Of a stretch of 64,000 bases of DNA, positions 19,648-27,803 are shown in pieces. Both the position numbers and the translations under genes were made by a program. The stretch covers positions 682,001-746,000 of the forward strand of contig NZ_PVTV01000011.1 of NCBI RefSeq assembly GCF_003003055.1, given 5' to 3'. Every line of letters starts with the position of its first letter. Positions within the stretch are counted from its first letter, which is position 1. Source of the DNA: Jezberella montanilacus (GTDB taxonomy: Bacteria; Pseudomonadota; Gammaproteobacteria; Burkholderiales; Burkholderiaceae_B). The notes under the pieces were generated by a model, which did not search any database, was not told the origin of the DNA, and worked only from the letters and a program-made list of their open reading frames with translations.

Positions 19648-20434
19648 GAACCTCTTCACGAAGAACGGCCCAGATCGCTGCGTGCAACTCAACAAATCGC
19701 GGTTGCATGCGTACTTCTGCCACATCCCGTGGTCGCGGCAAGTCGATAGTGAATTCGCCAATCGGGTGTGTACCCGGCCCTGCAGATAACACCACCACTC
19801 GGTCGCTCATGGCAATTGCTTCGTCAAGATCATGGGTAATGAACAGAACCGCCTTACGCTTGGCCATCCATAAGTCGAGCACCTCGTTTTCCATTAGTTG
19901 CCGAGTCTGAATATCCAGTGCCGAGAATGGCTCATCCATCAAGATGATATCCGGGTCGCGAATTAACGTCTGCGCAAGCATGGCGCGCTTACGCATGCCC
20001 CCCGACATCTGATGCGGATAACGGTCTTCGAAGCCGCCGAGACCGACGCGCTTCATCCATAACCGCCCCGCTTCTTGCGCCTGAGCGTTCGGCATACCAG
20101 CAAACTCACAGCCTGCCGTGACATTGTCCAAAGCTGAACGCCAAGGCAGTAGCGCCTCGCCTTGAAACATATAGCCAGCGCGTTTGTTAATCCCGCTCAG
20201 TAGTTCACCAAATGTTTCGACCGCGCCCGTTGAAGGGCTGAGCAAGCCTGCGCCGACATTCAATAACGTCGATTTACCACACCCCGTTGGCCCCACCACT
20301 GAGACGAACTCGCCGGCTGCAACTGTCAGGGTGGTGTTTGCAACAGCGGTGTACCTTGCCTTCGGATCGTCGCGCGAGACAAATGTGCAAGTGATGTCTT
20401 TTAATGACAAGGCGGGGGCGACTGGCTGGATCAT
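19616..20434 (-). CDS. NitT/TauT-type ABC transporter ATPase
   Basis: A 272-residue ATPase of the NrtD/SsuB/TauB group. Walker A is GPTGCGKST (near residue 50), the Q-loop MFQGEALLPWRSALDN, the ABC signature HQMSGGMRKRAMLAQ, Walker B IILMDEPFSALD, and the switch histidine ITHDLDEAI. The ATG at 20434 is preferred to a TTG two codons earlier. It follows the binding-protein gene by 44 nt. The permease it needs is encoded 1 kb further on, beyond the antisense EamA gene. Confidence 0.93.
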   Translation of the reverse strand: MIQPVAPALSLKDITCTFVSRDDPKARYTAVANTTLTVAAGEFVSVVGPTGCGKSTLLNVGAGLLSPSTGAVETFGELLSGINKRAGYMFQGEALLPWRSALDNVTAGCEFAGMPNAQAQEAGRLWMKRVGLGGFEDRYPHQMSGGMRKRAMLAQTLIRDPDIILMDEPFSALDIQTRQLMENEVLDLWMAKRKAVLFITHDLDEAIAMSDRVVVLSAGPGTHPIGEFTIDLPRPRDVAEVRMQPRFVELHAAIWAVLREEVLKGYAQQKRA

Positions 20435-20478
20435 AGTCAAAATGCTTAGTTCAAGCGCTGGTGATGAGGACTCGTCCC

Positions 20479-21525
20479 TTAAACTTTTACGTCAGGATAT
20501 TTTTCGTTGGCACGCTTGGCAAAATCGTTGGTCCAGGTTTTATCAAGATCAATTTTGGCATCCCGGATGTCGTTGCTATAGGCAGCCAGGGCTTTCAAGG
20601 CTGTGGCCGGGCCGTCCGAGGGGATCATGCCATCTGGGGACATCGCCTCCATACATTTTTCAACAGCTTTGGTATAAAGATCAGGATTGCCTTGAAAATA
20701 ACTTGCAGGCAGTGCTTTGGTGACTGCCGCTGGGCCTGCTTTCACGATCCATTTGTCGGCTCGCACCATCGCATTGACCAATGCCTGAATCGTCTTGGGG
20801 TTAGCGTCGATATAGCTTTGCGGCAGGTATAGACTACCGGCAGGCATGTTGCCACCAAAAATCTCGATGGTGTCTTTAATTCGACGCGTATCAGCAATCA
20901 CTTGGATATCGTTTGATTCTTCAAGTGCAGTAATGACCGGATCAATATTTGAAATGGCGTCAATATTGCCCTCTCGGATGGCTGTAATCGCACCGGCACC
21001 AGTGCCAACACCGACGTAAGATGCATCGGTGACTTTCAGGCCGTGCTTGGCTAGATAAAAGCTAGCCAACATATTGGTCGAAGAGCCAGGGGCGGTCACA
21101 CCGATTTTTTTACCTTTTAAATCAGCGCCGGTCTTGAAGTTGGCCATATTCTTTTTCGAGACACCCATGGTCATCATCGGGCAACGGCCTTGCAAGACGA
21201 CACAACGAAAGAACTGACCTTTAGCCTGTAAATTGATGGTGTGTTCGAATGCGCCCGACACCACGTCTGCACTGCCGCCTACAACCGCTTGCAGCGATTT
21301 TGCGCCACCCGCAAAGTCAGAAATCTTGACATCAAGACCCTCGTCTTTGAAGTAGCCCAATTGCTCGGCAATCGACAGAGCCTGGTAGTAGGTACCCACT
21401 TTGCCACCTACGGCGATGTGAACACTGGTTTTTTCGAGCTTTTGCGCGAGTAGCAAACCGGGAGTCATTGAAAACAGGCCGGCTGAACCTGCGAATTTGA
21501 TCAATTGCCTGCGTGAAATGGACAT
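20479..21525 (-). CDS. ABC transporter substrate-binding protein (NMT1/NrtA-like)
   Basis: A 348-residue periplasmic protein. The N-terminus SRRQLIKFAGSAGLFSMTPG looks like a twin-arginine signal (S-R-R-x-L-x-K), probably cleaved near AQK. The mature part VHIAVGGKVGTYYQALSIAEQLGYFKDEGLDVKI is typical of the NMT1/thiamine-precursor, sulfonate and nitrate binding group. The ligand could be a sulfonate, nitrate, a pyrimidine or an aromatic acid; sequence alone does not decide. First gene of the ABC locus, with two inverted repeats just upstream. Confidence 0.9.
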   Translation of the reverse strand: MSISRRQLIKFAGSAGLFSMTPGLLLAQKLEKTSVHIAVGGKVGTYYQALSIAEQLGYFKDEGLDVKISDFAGGAKSLQAVVGGSADVVSGAFEHTINLQAKGQFFRCVVLQGRCPMMTMGVSKKNMANFKTGADLKGKKIGVTAPGSSTNMLASFYLAKHGLKVTDASYVGVGTGAGAITAIREGNIDAISNIDPVITALEESNDIQVIADTRRIKDTIEIFGGNMPAGSLYLPQSYIDANPKTIQALVNAMVRADKWIVKAGPAAVTKALPASYFQGNPDLYTKAVEKCMEAMSPDGMIPSDGPATALKALAAYSNDIRDAKIDLDKTWTNDFAKRANEKYPDVKV

Positions 21526-21550
21526 GTCGGTCTCCCTTGATTTTTTCTAT

Positions 21551-21581
21551 CGTTATTTGAGCATAACGCTTACTTAGTAAG
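21551..21581. promoter_or_regulatory. Two adjacent inverted repeats between recR and the ABC binding protein
   Basis: CGTTAT-TTGAGC-ATAACG (21551-21568) and CTTACT-T-AGTAAG (21569-21581) are both perfect and abut each other in the 75-nt gap. No U-tract follows them on the minus strand, so I read them as candidate regulator-binding dyads for the ABC operon rather than a recR terminator. Confidence 0.4.
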
Positions 21582-21600
21582 TTTGCCTCGCAGTTTAGCC

Positions 21601-22209
21601 TTAGGTGGGCTTGCGCTCCATTAGTGCCCACGCAACCGTACCCGCATCGACATACTCAAGCTCACTGCCTGCTGGCACGCCTCTCGCCAAACGAGTCACT
21701 TTAAGACCCTTGGATCGCAGCGCTTCTGACAAATAGTGAGCAGTCGTTTCGCCTTCTGCCGTAAAACTGGTAGCGAGGATCACCTCTTTGACAAACCCGT
21801 TCGTCGCCCGCGCGAGGGCACGGTCAAAATCCAGTTCAGCAGGGCCCATGCCTTCAAGTGGGGCGAGCCGTCCCATCAGCACGTAATACAGACCCGAATA
21901 ACCGTGTGTCGCTTCGATAGAGTTCTGATCCGCTGGGGTCTCAACGATGCAAAGCAAGCTGGAATCCCGCTCGGGATGCTGGCAGGTGCCGCATAAGGTC
22001 GCTTCGGTAAAACTATTGCATTGGTCGCAGTGACGCAGTCGTGACACGGCCTCACTCAAGGCACGCCCCAGGTGTTGTGCGCCCTGCAAATCGTGTTGAA
22101 GCAAGTGGTAAGCCATACGGCTTGCAGTCCGTTCTCCCACGCCTGGCAGGCGGCGAAGTGCCTCGACCAAGGCCAGAAGCGGTTGCGGCTCTGACAGGCG
22201 CGCTGCCAT
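21601..22209 (-). CDS. recR: Recombination protein RecR
   Basis: Partner of RecO and RecF in loading RecA at gaps. The 202 residues contain the N-terminal helix-hairpin-helix ([20 protein letters not shown]), a four-cysteine zinc motif ([21 protein letters not shown]), and a Toprim domain ([22 protein letters not shown]). Its ATG shares one base with the ybaB stop, so the two are coupled. dnaX-ybaB-recR is a classic operon. Confidence 0.97.
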   Translation of the reverse strand: MAARLSEPQPLLALVEALRRLPGVGERTASRMAYHLLQHDLQGAQHLGRALSEAVSRLRHCDQCNSFTEATLCGTCQHPERDSSLLCIVETPADQNSIEATHGYSGLYYVLMGRLAPLEGMGPAELDFDRALARATNGFVKEVILATSFTAEGETTAHYLSEALRSKGLKVTRLARGVPAGSELEYVDAGTVAWALMERKPT

Positions 22210-22535
22210 CAGAAGGGTAACTTCATCCCGGGTGGCAAGGGCATGCCGGCAGTGACAGAAGACATTTTTTCAGAGCTCGTTGCCTCGGCTTTGCGCAAAG
22301 CATCATTGAAGGCTGCCGCGACCAAATCTTCGAGCATGTCTTTGTCGTCAGCCAAGAGGGTTGGATCGATGGTCACACGTTTTACGTCATGGCGGCAGGT
22401 CATGGATACTTTAACCAAGCCACCGCCCGAGGCGCCCTCGACGATGATGTCTGCCAGCGCATCTTGCGCTTTTTTCATGTTCTCTTGCATCTGCTGAGCT
22501 TGTTTCATCAAGCCAGCGATCTGTCCTTTCATCAT
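22209..22535 (-). CDS. ybaB: YbaB/EbfC nucleoid-associated protein
   Basis: A 108-residue DNA-binding protein with the family start [20 protein letters not shown], a glycine-rich middle ([16 protein letters not shown]) and the ending [11 protein letters not shown] common in proteobacteria. It forms a tweezer-like dimer. It lies between dnaX (26 nt upstream) and recR (1-nt overlap). Confidence 0.96.
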   Translation of the reverse strand: MMKGQIAGLMKQAQQMQENMKKAQDALADIIVEGASGGGLVKVSMTCRHDVKRVTIDPTLLADDKDMLEDLVAAAFNDALRKAEATSSEKMSSVTAGMPLPPGMKLPF

Positions 22536-22561
22536 GATTATTTTCCCTGATTCAGTTGAAA

Positions 22562-24256
22562 CTATTGGAGTGTTGGACCTGGATGGACGGATCCGGGGAT
22601 CACTTGTGCACCAAACTCTTTGACTAATACCTGCACGAACGCATCCTGTTGGACAATTTCCTCGGCGGCCTTTTGACGGGCGCTTTGCGCCGCCACGTCA
22701 ATTGCGTGAGCTGACTGACCCGAATCAGCGCCAATTTCAAAGCGTAATTGAACTTTGACCCCAAAGTGCTCAGACAACACCGCTTTGAGTCGATCAACCG
22801 CAACACCTTCAGATAAGGCCTTATTGGCGATCTTGAGAGTTAATGTATTGGCTGAAATGCCCACTAGTTCGGATTGACGAGCTAATTGCGCGGCCAGGCC
22901 TGAGAGCTTTAACGAAGCAGAAAATATTGCCCAAGACTGTTCAATCCGGATAACGCGACTCGGAGCCTCGACCGGGGTGCTTTCAACTGTTGCTGCAGAT
23001 ACTGAAAACTCAGTAGCCGATTCAGTCACCCAAGCTGGCGGTTCATCCTGCTTGGTTACCTGCAGAGGTGGCGCAGGCGGCTCAGATGGGACTGAAGCCA
23101 TCTGCTGAACAGCCGGCTCCTTGACGGATGGCGCGGCACTTGCCTGTAAAGCTGGACGATTCCCTGCAGCTGGATCCGAATAAAGTGACAACATGCGCAA
23201 GCATGACATCACAAATCCTGCATATTCATCAGGTGCAATGGACAACTCAGAGCGGCTATGAACGGCGACCGTGTAGAACAGCTGCACAGCGTCGTGCGGC
23301 AAGGTCTCTGCCAGACGACCGATGTCACCCGCCAGAGGGTCTGCTTGATCAACGACTTTGCCAATCCTTTGAGCAATAGCAATGCGGGATAACAAAATAG
23401 CCAAATCTGCCAGTGCAGCGCGATAGGACAAGCCTCTGGTGGCAAGTTCATCAGCGACCTCAAGCACCGCAGTTGCTTGACCTGCCTGCAACGCATCCAG
23501 CAAACGAATCAGATGCTTTTGATCGATTGTCCCTAGCATCCCCCGAACAGACTCTTCGGTGAGATTGCCGGCGCTGTAGGCGATGGCTTGATCGGTGAGC
23601 GATAAGGCGTCACGCATGGATCCTGAAGCTGCTTGGCCAAGCATACGCAAGGCAGCAAGCTCAAAGGGAATATGTTCTTCGCCCAGCACGTTTTGCAAAT
23701 GCCCGACGATGGACTCCCCCGGCATCTGCTTTAAATTGAACTGCAGGCAACGCGACAGCACCGTTACAGGAATTTTTTGTGGATCGGTTGTCGCCAAAAT
23801 GAACTTAACGTGCGCTGGTGGTTCTTCAAGCGTTTTGAGCATTGCGTTGAATGCATGCCCAGTCAGCATGTGAACCTCGTCGATCATATAGACTTTAAAG
23901 CGTCCGGTGCTCGGCGAATAAACCGCCTGCTCGAGAAGTTGAGTCATCTCGTCAACGCCGCGGTTAGAGGCGGCATCGAGCTCAAGATAATCGACAAAGC
24001 GGCCAGAATCTATCTCAGTGCAAGCCTGACAGACACCACAAGGCGTGGCAGTAATGCCAGCCTCGCAATTCAAAGCCTTCGCAAGGATTCGGGACAGAGT
24101 CGTCTTACCAACGCCACGAGTGCCCGTAAATAACCAGGCGTGGTGAAGCCGTTGTGTGTTTAAGGCATGAGTCAGCGCACGCACGACGTGATCCTGGCCA
24201 ACCAGGGTATCAAAACTGCGGGGGCGCCACTTACGGGCCAATACAAGATATGACAT
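22562..24256 (-). CDS. dnaX: DNA polymerase III subunits gamma and tau
   Basis: Clamp-loader ATPase. Residues ~1-240 carry Walker [13 protein letters not shown], a zinc-binding cysteine cluster ([16 protein letters not shown]), the DEVHM motif ([18 protein letters not shown]) and the SRC arginine finger ([12 protein letters not shown]). A Pro/Ala-rich linker follows near residues 375-420, then a C-terminal tau domain. At 564 residues it is shorter than E. coli tau (643). I saw no A-AAA-AAG slippery site, so a frameshifted gamma is not supported. The 4.5S RNA gene lies just upstream in the same direction. Confidence 0.97.
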   Translation of the reverse strand: MSYLVLARKWRPRSFDTLVGQDHVVRALTHALNTQRLHHAWLFTGTRGVGKTTLSRILAKALNCEAGITATPCGVCQACTEIDSGRFVDYLELDAASNRGVDEMTQLLEQAVYSPSTGRFKVYMIDEVHMLTGHAFNAMLKTLEEPPAHVKFILATTDPQKIPVTVLSRCLQFNLKQMPGESIVGHLQNVLGEEHIPFELAALRMLGQAASGSMRDALSLTDQAIAYSAGNLTEESVRGMLGTIDQKHLIRLLDALQAGQATAVLEVADELATRGLSYRAALADLAILLSRIAIAQRIGKVVDQADPLAGDIGRLAETLPHDAVQLFYTVAVHSRSELSIAPDEYAGFVMSCLRMLSLYSDPAAGNRPALQASAAPSVKEPAVQQMASVPSEPPAPPLQVTKQDEPPAWVTESATEFSVSAATVESTPVEAPSRVIRIEQSWAIFSASLKLSGLAAQLARQSELVGISANTLTLKIANKALSEGVAVDRLKAVLSEHFGVKVQLRFEIGADSGQSAHAIDVAAQSARQKAAEEIVQQDAFVQVLVKEFGAQVIPGSVHPGPTLQ

Positions 24257-24283
24257 GGGCGTTGCTTAACACCGACAATAAAA

Positions 24284-24384
24284 GGGAGGCGAGCCTGACT
24301 TCGGCACTAACTCTGCACGACTATGGCTGCTTCGTTCCCGACCTGACCAGATTTGCCGCCGAGCCATGCGAAGGGGCCCGCCAA
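24284..24384 (-). ncRNA. ffs: Signal recognition particle 4.5S RNA
   Basis: On the minus strand the apical hairpin CTGGTCAGGTCGGGAACGAA continues into GCAGCCATAG. This is the near-invariant bacterial SRP domain IV with a GGAA tetraloop, except that the loop-closing pair is G-C instead of C-G. The outer stem pairs GGCGGGCC (near 24382) with GGCTCGCC (near 24290), 8 bp with one G-U. CTCCCTTTTATTG follows, a likely terminator tail. Ends are accurate to a few nt. It sits between the addA-like gene and dnaX, a usual place for ffs. Confidence 0.92.
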
Positions 24385-24392
24385 TCAGCATT

Positions 24393-27300
24393 CTAACAGG
24401 GGCGATCCATCTCTACCCAAAGATCATCTCTTGGGAAATACAAAGCCGCTTTAGCTGGGCGTCCATCCAATGCAAAAAGCTGTTGGCAATATCGTTGCAA
24501 CTGAGGTTTGTAACGAGCTAGCATTCTTTTTTCAAATACTGAAAGTGGCTCAGAGGCTGCGGGTCGACTCGTTTTATAGTCCACTACCAACCAGTGATCG
24601 CCTTCGTCTAGAACCAAATCCATAATTGACATCTGACCATTTTCGTCAAGCAAGGCCCATTCGCGCTTTGCCTTTATCTGTCCGAGCAATCTTCTTCCGT
24701 GTTCTTGCGTCAACATCGCCCTTAAGACCTCGACAGCTTCTTGCGCCCCAAGACTGGCCTGTTCTGCGCTTAAGCCAGTCGCGCCTAACTGTCGCTCAAT
24801 CACGCTCCCCTTGCTCGTGATGCGCTCGGTCGTCCAACGTTCCAGACCACTTTCTCCAATGTGGGCCAGCCATTCGTGAACAATTGTGCCCACCAGCCTT
24901 TCACGACCTGCTTCTGCGCCCCAAACATAGGCTTGATTAAACATAGGAATAATATTGCCTGGCAATTCAAGGGGTTCTATCGTGGTCCTTGAAGGTGACC
25001 CCATCGCTGGGACAGTCGCCCGCCGCTGTAGCAAGGGTCCTTTATAAAACGGCATATGTGACTCGACGCGTCGCTCATCTTGTTCAGGCAAAGGGGTTGG
25101 TTGTTGAATAAACGGCCACAAGCGTGCGAGCAAGCTCGATGACTCAGGTGCCGCGACAACCGTCGAATCCTTTTTGTCGATTTTTAACCGAGCGACTAAA
25201 TGAAGGGTTTTTTTTGCTCGGGTTGCCGCCACGTACAAAAGCCTATCCACCTCATGGCTTGCGCGACGCTTCTCTCGTTGCCCCAAGAAATTAGAGTACG
25301 GATCAGCGGTGTCGCTCGCTCTCGATTTGATCGGACCCATCAGTAGTCGACCGTGAGCCTGTTCAATTCTAACCAAAGGGGTATCGTCACCTTTCGCTTT
25401 TTCATGCAAACCAAAAAGAATCACCGTGTCAAACTGCAATCCTTTGGATTTATGCATGGTCATCACCTCAACCACACCCTTGGATTTTTCTTCGACCGAA
25501 GCGGTAGCTTCGTCCTCAACTGACGAAGCGTACAACTTGGTCAGTCGCGATTCAAACATATCCAGATCCAAGCCGCCGTAGGGGGCGAGTCTTTCAATCA
25601 ATCGAAAAACGCTTTCTGCGTCACTCACATCGCCAGTATGGCGCGCGAGTGCTGGCCCGTCGAGCTGTTGCCAGACGCGTTGCACCTTACGAGCAAACAC
25701 TTCCCCCGTTTCTTCACGAACAGCTGCAGAAAATACGCGCGCAACAAATACCAGTCTTGCGTACTGATCGGGTTCGAGCACTTGCTCAGCAGGGTTTGGG
25801 CTTGCTTGAGCAACTTGCGCCAACGTTGCTTCTAAAATATCAATCACGGCTCGTTTGTCGCCTGCGAACAGCCGATGAAGGCTGAACAAAGTCAATCCGC
25901 AGTAAGGTGAGCGCAGCACAGCCAACCAAGCCGCCCTATCACCCAAATGACACAGTGCGCGGACAATTTGCACCAGATCAACAACGTAGGCCCGTTGATT
26001 CAAAGCGACTAATTCGACAGCTCGATACGGCAAGTTCTCTTTTGCCAGCAACTCGGTTGCGCCACGCAGGTTAGATCTCGTTCTCACCAAAATAGCGACC
26101 GGATGTTCACTATCAGGTGCTGCAGCCAGCGCTTCTTTTACGAGCACAATAAGCTGTCTGGCGGGCTCATCCTTATCATCTGAAATGATGAGGTGTTGAT
26201 GAACAGCCTGCTCGGGACTGCCTTCATTGAACGCAACAGATGGCGCGTAGGTGATGGCTCCACCGATCGCATCGTCTTGTTTCGGAAAAATATGGGTGAA
26301 CATGTTGTTCACCCAGTCCACGATACCTGCTCCAGAGCGGAAATTATCAGTCAACCGCAAAGGCGTAAGGTGCAGATCACCTAGACCCTGATCACGGACT
26401 TTCAAAAATAAACCAACCTCGGCTTTACGAAAGCGATAAATCGATTGCATGGGATCGCCGACCAAAAACACAGTTCGACCGTCGTCCGCTTGCCAACCGG
26501 AGGTGAGCCTCTCTAGCAAATCAAGCTGGGTCTGACTGGTGTCTTGAAACTCATCGATCAGTAAATGTCTGATACTCGAATCGAGTTTCAGCAGTAGCTC
26601 GGTGGGATCGTCTGCACGACCAAGCCCGTAGAACGCTCGTTGTGCAATCTCTGCAAAATCTACTTCGCCAAAGGTCGCAAACCGCATTTGAAGCTGAGCC
26701 ACTGCGAGCCAGAGACATTCGATTTGTGCTTTGAGGATGTCCCACTGCGCATCAGAAAACCTTTCATCAACGAGATGTTCCAATGCTTGAAGGGCTTTAG
26801 CCCAACTTGGCTCGTCGCCTCCTCCATTGTTGGCAAGCCAAGCATTAAAGACTTTGCAATAGTCAGTCTTTGATTCAAAACCATGTTTTACATTGATGGT
26901 TTTCCTTACTGTTCCTGCTCCTGTGATCAGAAGCTCTGCCAATGCCCGCCAACGGGGTAAATCTGAAACGTTTGTATCGAATGCCTGGCCGTCCCAGTCC
27001 TGCAAGCATTTCAACTGATCATAAGTGGCCTGGTATTTTTCGGCCGTCGCCAGAAAGGACACTGCTTGGCGAATCAGCGGTGCCAGCTCTTGTGCATACC
27101 CAAGAGGCATCAAGGGCGGGATACCAGAGAGCTCTTCACTTACCGCTTGGGCAAAATGGTCTTCTAACGCGTTTCGGTCACGCTCATTGGTCACGGTCGG
27201 TAACAAGGTCATCCATTGGTCTCGTTGCCCGAGCATTTTCGCAAGGGCTGTGCTGGCGGCCTGAACATCTAAGTCCATGTGCTCGAGCAACTTGGCGACT

Positions 27301-27803
27301 GAAGGATTCGTCCCTACCGAGGCAAAGACTTCTCTTGCCGCGGCGAGATAGTGCTCGTTAGGCTCTTCTGCTACTGTCGGCATACCACCCAGTCCGGATA
27401 GCCAGGGCATACTGCGCACCAGGCTCGCGCAAAATGAGTCGATTGTTTTGATCGATAACCGCGCTGGATGGGCCAGCAGGTGCCAAGATCTTTCTTCGCT
27501 GCGCGCCAAAACGGCTTGCGCGAGCGCAAGGCTCCTTACCTCATAGCTTGTTTTAGGAGCAACATTATCCCGCGCAAGTTCCAATTTTTTCAACACGCGC
27601 GCGTGCATCTCGGCCGCAGCTTTGCGAGTAAAAGTAATCGCGACGATTTCCTCAGGTCGAGAAACCGTCGCCAGCAGCGCCAGGATCCGATCTGTCAACA
27701 GTTCGGTTTTACCGGAACCAGCAGGCGCTTGTACGATAAACGAATGCCTCGGATCGATTGCCCGCTCACGTGCCCGTGCGTCTTGGGGTTGACGCTCAGT
27801 CAT
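24393..27803 (-). CDS. addA: AddA-like UvrD-family helicase/exonuclease
   Basis: A 1136-residue helicase-nuclease for resection of double-strand breaks. Walker A is IVQAPAGSGKTELLTDR (near residue 25), motif Ia ITFTRKAAAEMHARV, motif II LIDEFQDTSQTQ, then VGDPMQSIYRFRKAE and a C-terminal helicase motif DRLLYVAATRAKKTLHLV near residue 870. The last ~100 residues hold a RecB-type PD-(D/E)XK nuclease core: MDLVLDEGDHWLVVDYKTSR. It overlaps the addB-like gene by 8 nt. RecB would be an alternative, but recC and recD are absent and the partner is AddB-like. Confidence 0.88.
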   Translation of the reverse strand: MTERQPQDARARERAIDPRHSFIVQAPAGSGKTELLTDRILALLATVSRPEEIVAITFTRKAAAEMHARVLKKLELARDNVAPKTSYEVRSLALAQAVLARSEERSWHLLAHPARLSIKTIDSFCASLVRSMPWLSGLGGMPTVAEEPNEHYLAAAREVFASVGTNPSVAKLLEHMDLDVQAASTALAKMLGQRDQWMTLLPTVTNERDRNALEDHFAQAVSEELSGIPPLMPLGYAQELAPLIRQAVSFLATAEKYQATYDQLKCLQDWDGQAFDTNVSDLPRWRALAELLITGAGTVRKTINVKHGFESKTDYCKVFNAWLANNGGGDEPSWAKALQALEHLVDERFSDAQWDILKAQIECLWLAVAQLQMRFATFGEVDFAEIAQRAFYGLGRADDPTELLLKLDSSIRHLLIDEFQDTSQTQLDLLERLTSGWQADDGRTVFLVGDPMQSIYRFRKAEVGLFLKVRDQGLGDLHLTPLRLTDNFRSGAGIVDWVNNMFTHIFPKQDDAIGGAITYAPSVAFNEGSPEQAVHQHLIISDDKDEPARQLIVLVKEALAAAPDSEHPVAILVRTRSNLRGATELLAKENLPYRAVELVALNQRAYVVDLVQIVRALCHLGDRAAWLAVLRSPYCGLTLFSLHRLFAGDKRAVIDILEATLAQVAQASPNPAEQVLEPDQYARLVFVARVFSAAVREETGEVFARKVQRVWQQLDGPALARHTGDVSDAESVFRLIERLAPYGGLDLDMFESRLTKLYASSVEDEATASVEEKSKGVVEVMTMHKSKGLQFDTVILFGLHEKAKGDDTPLVRIEQAHGRLLMGPIKSRASDTADPYSNFLGQREKRRASHEVDRLLYVAATRAKKTLHLVARLKIDKKDSTVVAAPESSSLLARLWPFIQQPTPLPEQDERRVESHMPFYKGPLLQRRATVPAMGSPSRTTIEPLELPGNIIPMFNQAYVWGAEAGRERLVGTIVHEWLAHIGESGLERWTTERITSKGSVIERQLGATGLSAEQASLGAQEAVEVLRAMLTQEHGRRLLGQIKAKREWALLDENGQMSIMDLVLDEGDHWLVVDYKTSRPAASEPLSVFEKRMLARYKPQLQRYCQQLFALDGRPAKAALYFPRDDLWVEMDRPC

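Noticed and set aside
22562-24256. Programmed frameshift in dnaX
   Set aside because: No A-AAA-AAG heptamer or close variant was seen; the only A-run (in a QKIP context) lies in a conserved part.
24154-24396. 80-codon plus-strand frame
   Set aside because: Overlaps dnaX and runs antisense through the 4.5S RNA gene, which explains the sequence fully.
26942-27361. 139-codon plus-strand frame
   Set aside because: Antisense shadow within the addA-like helicase gene; composition is Arg/Pro/Ser rich with no motif.
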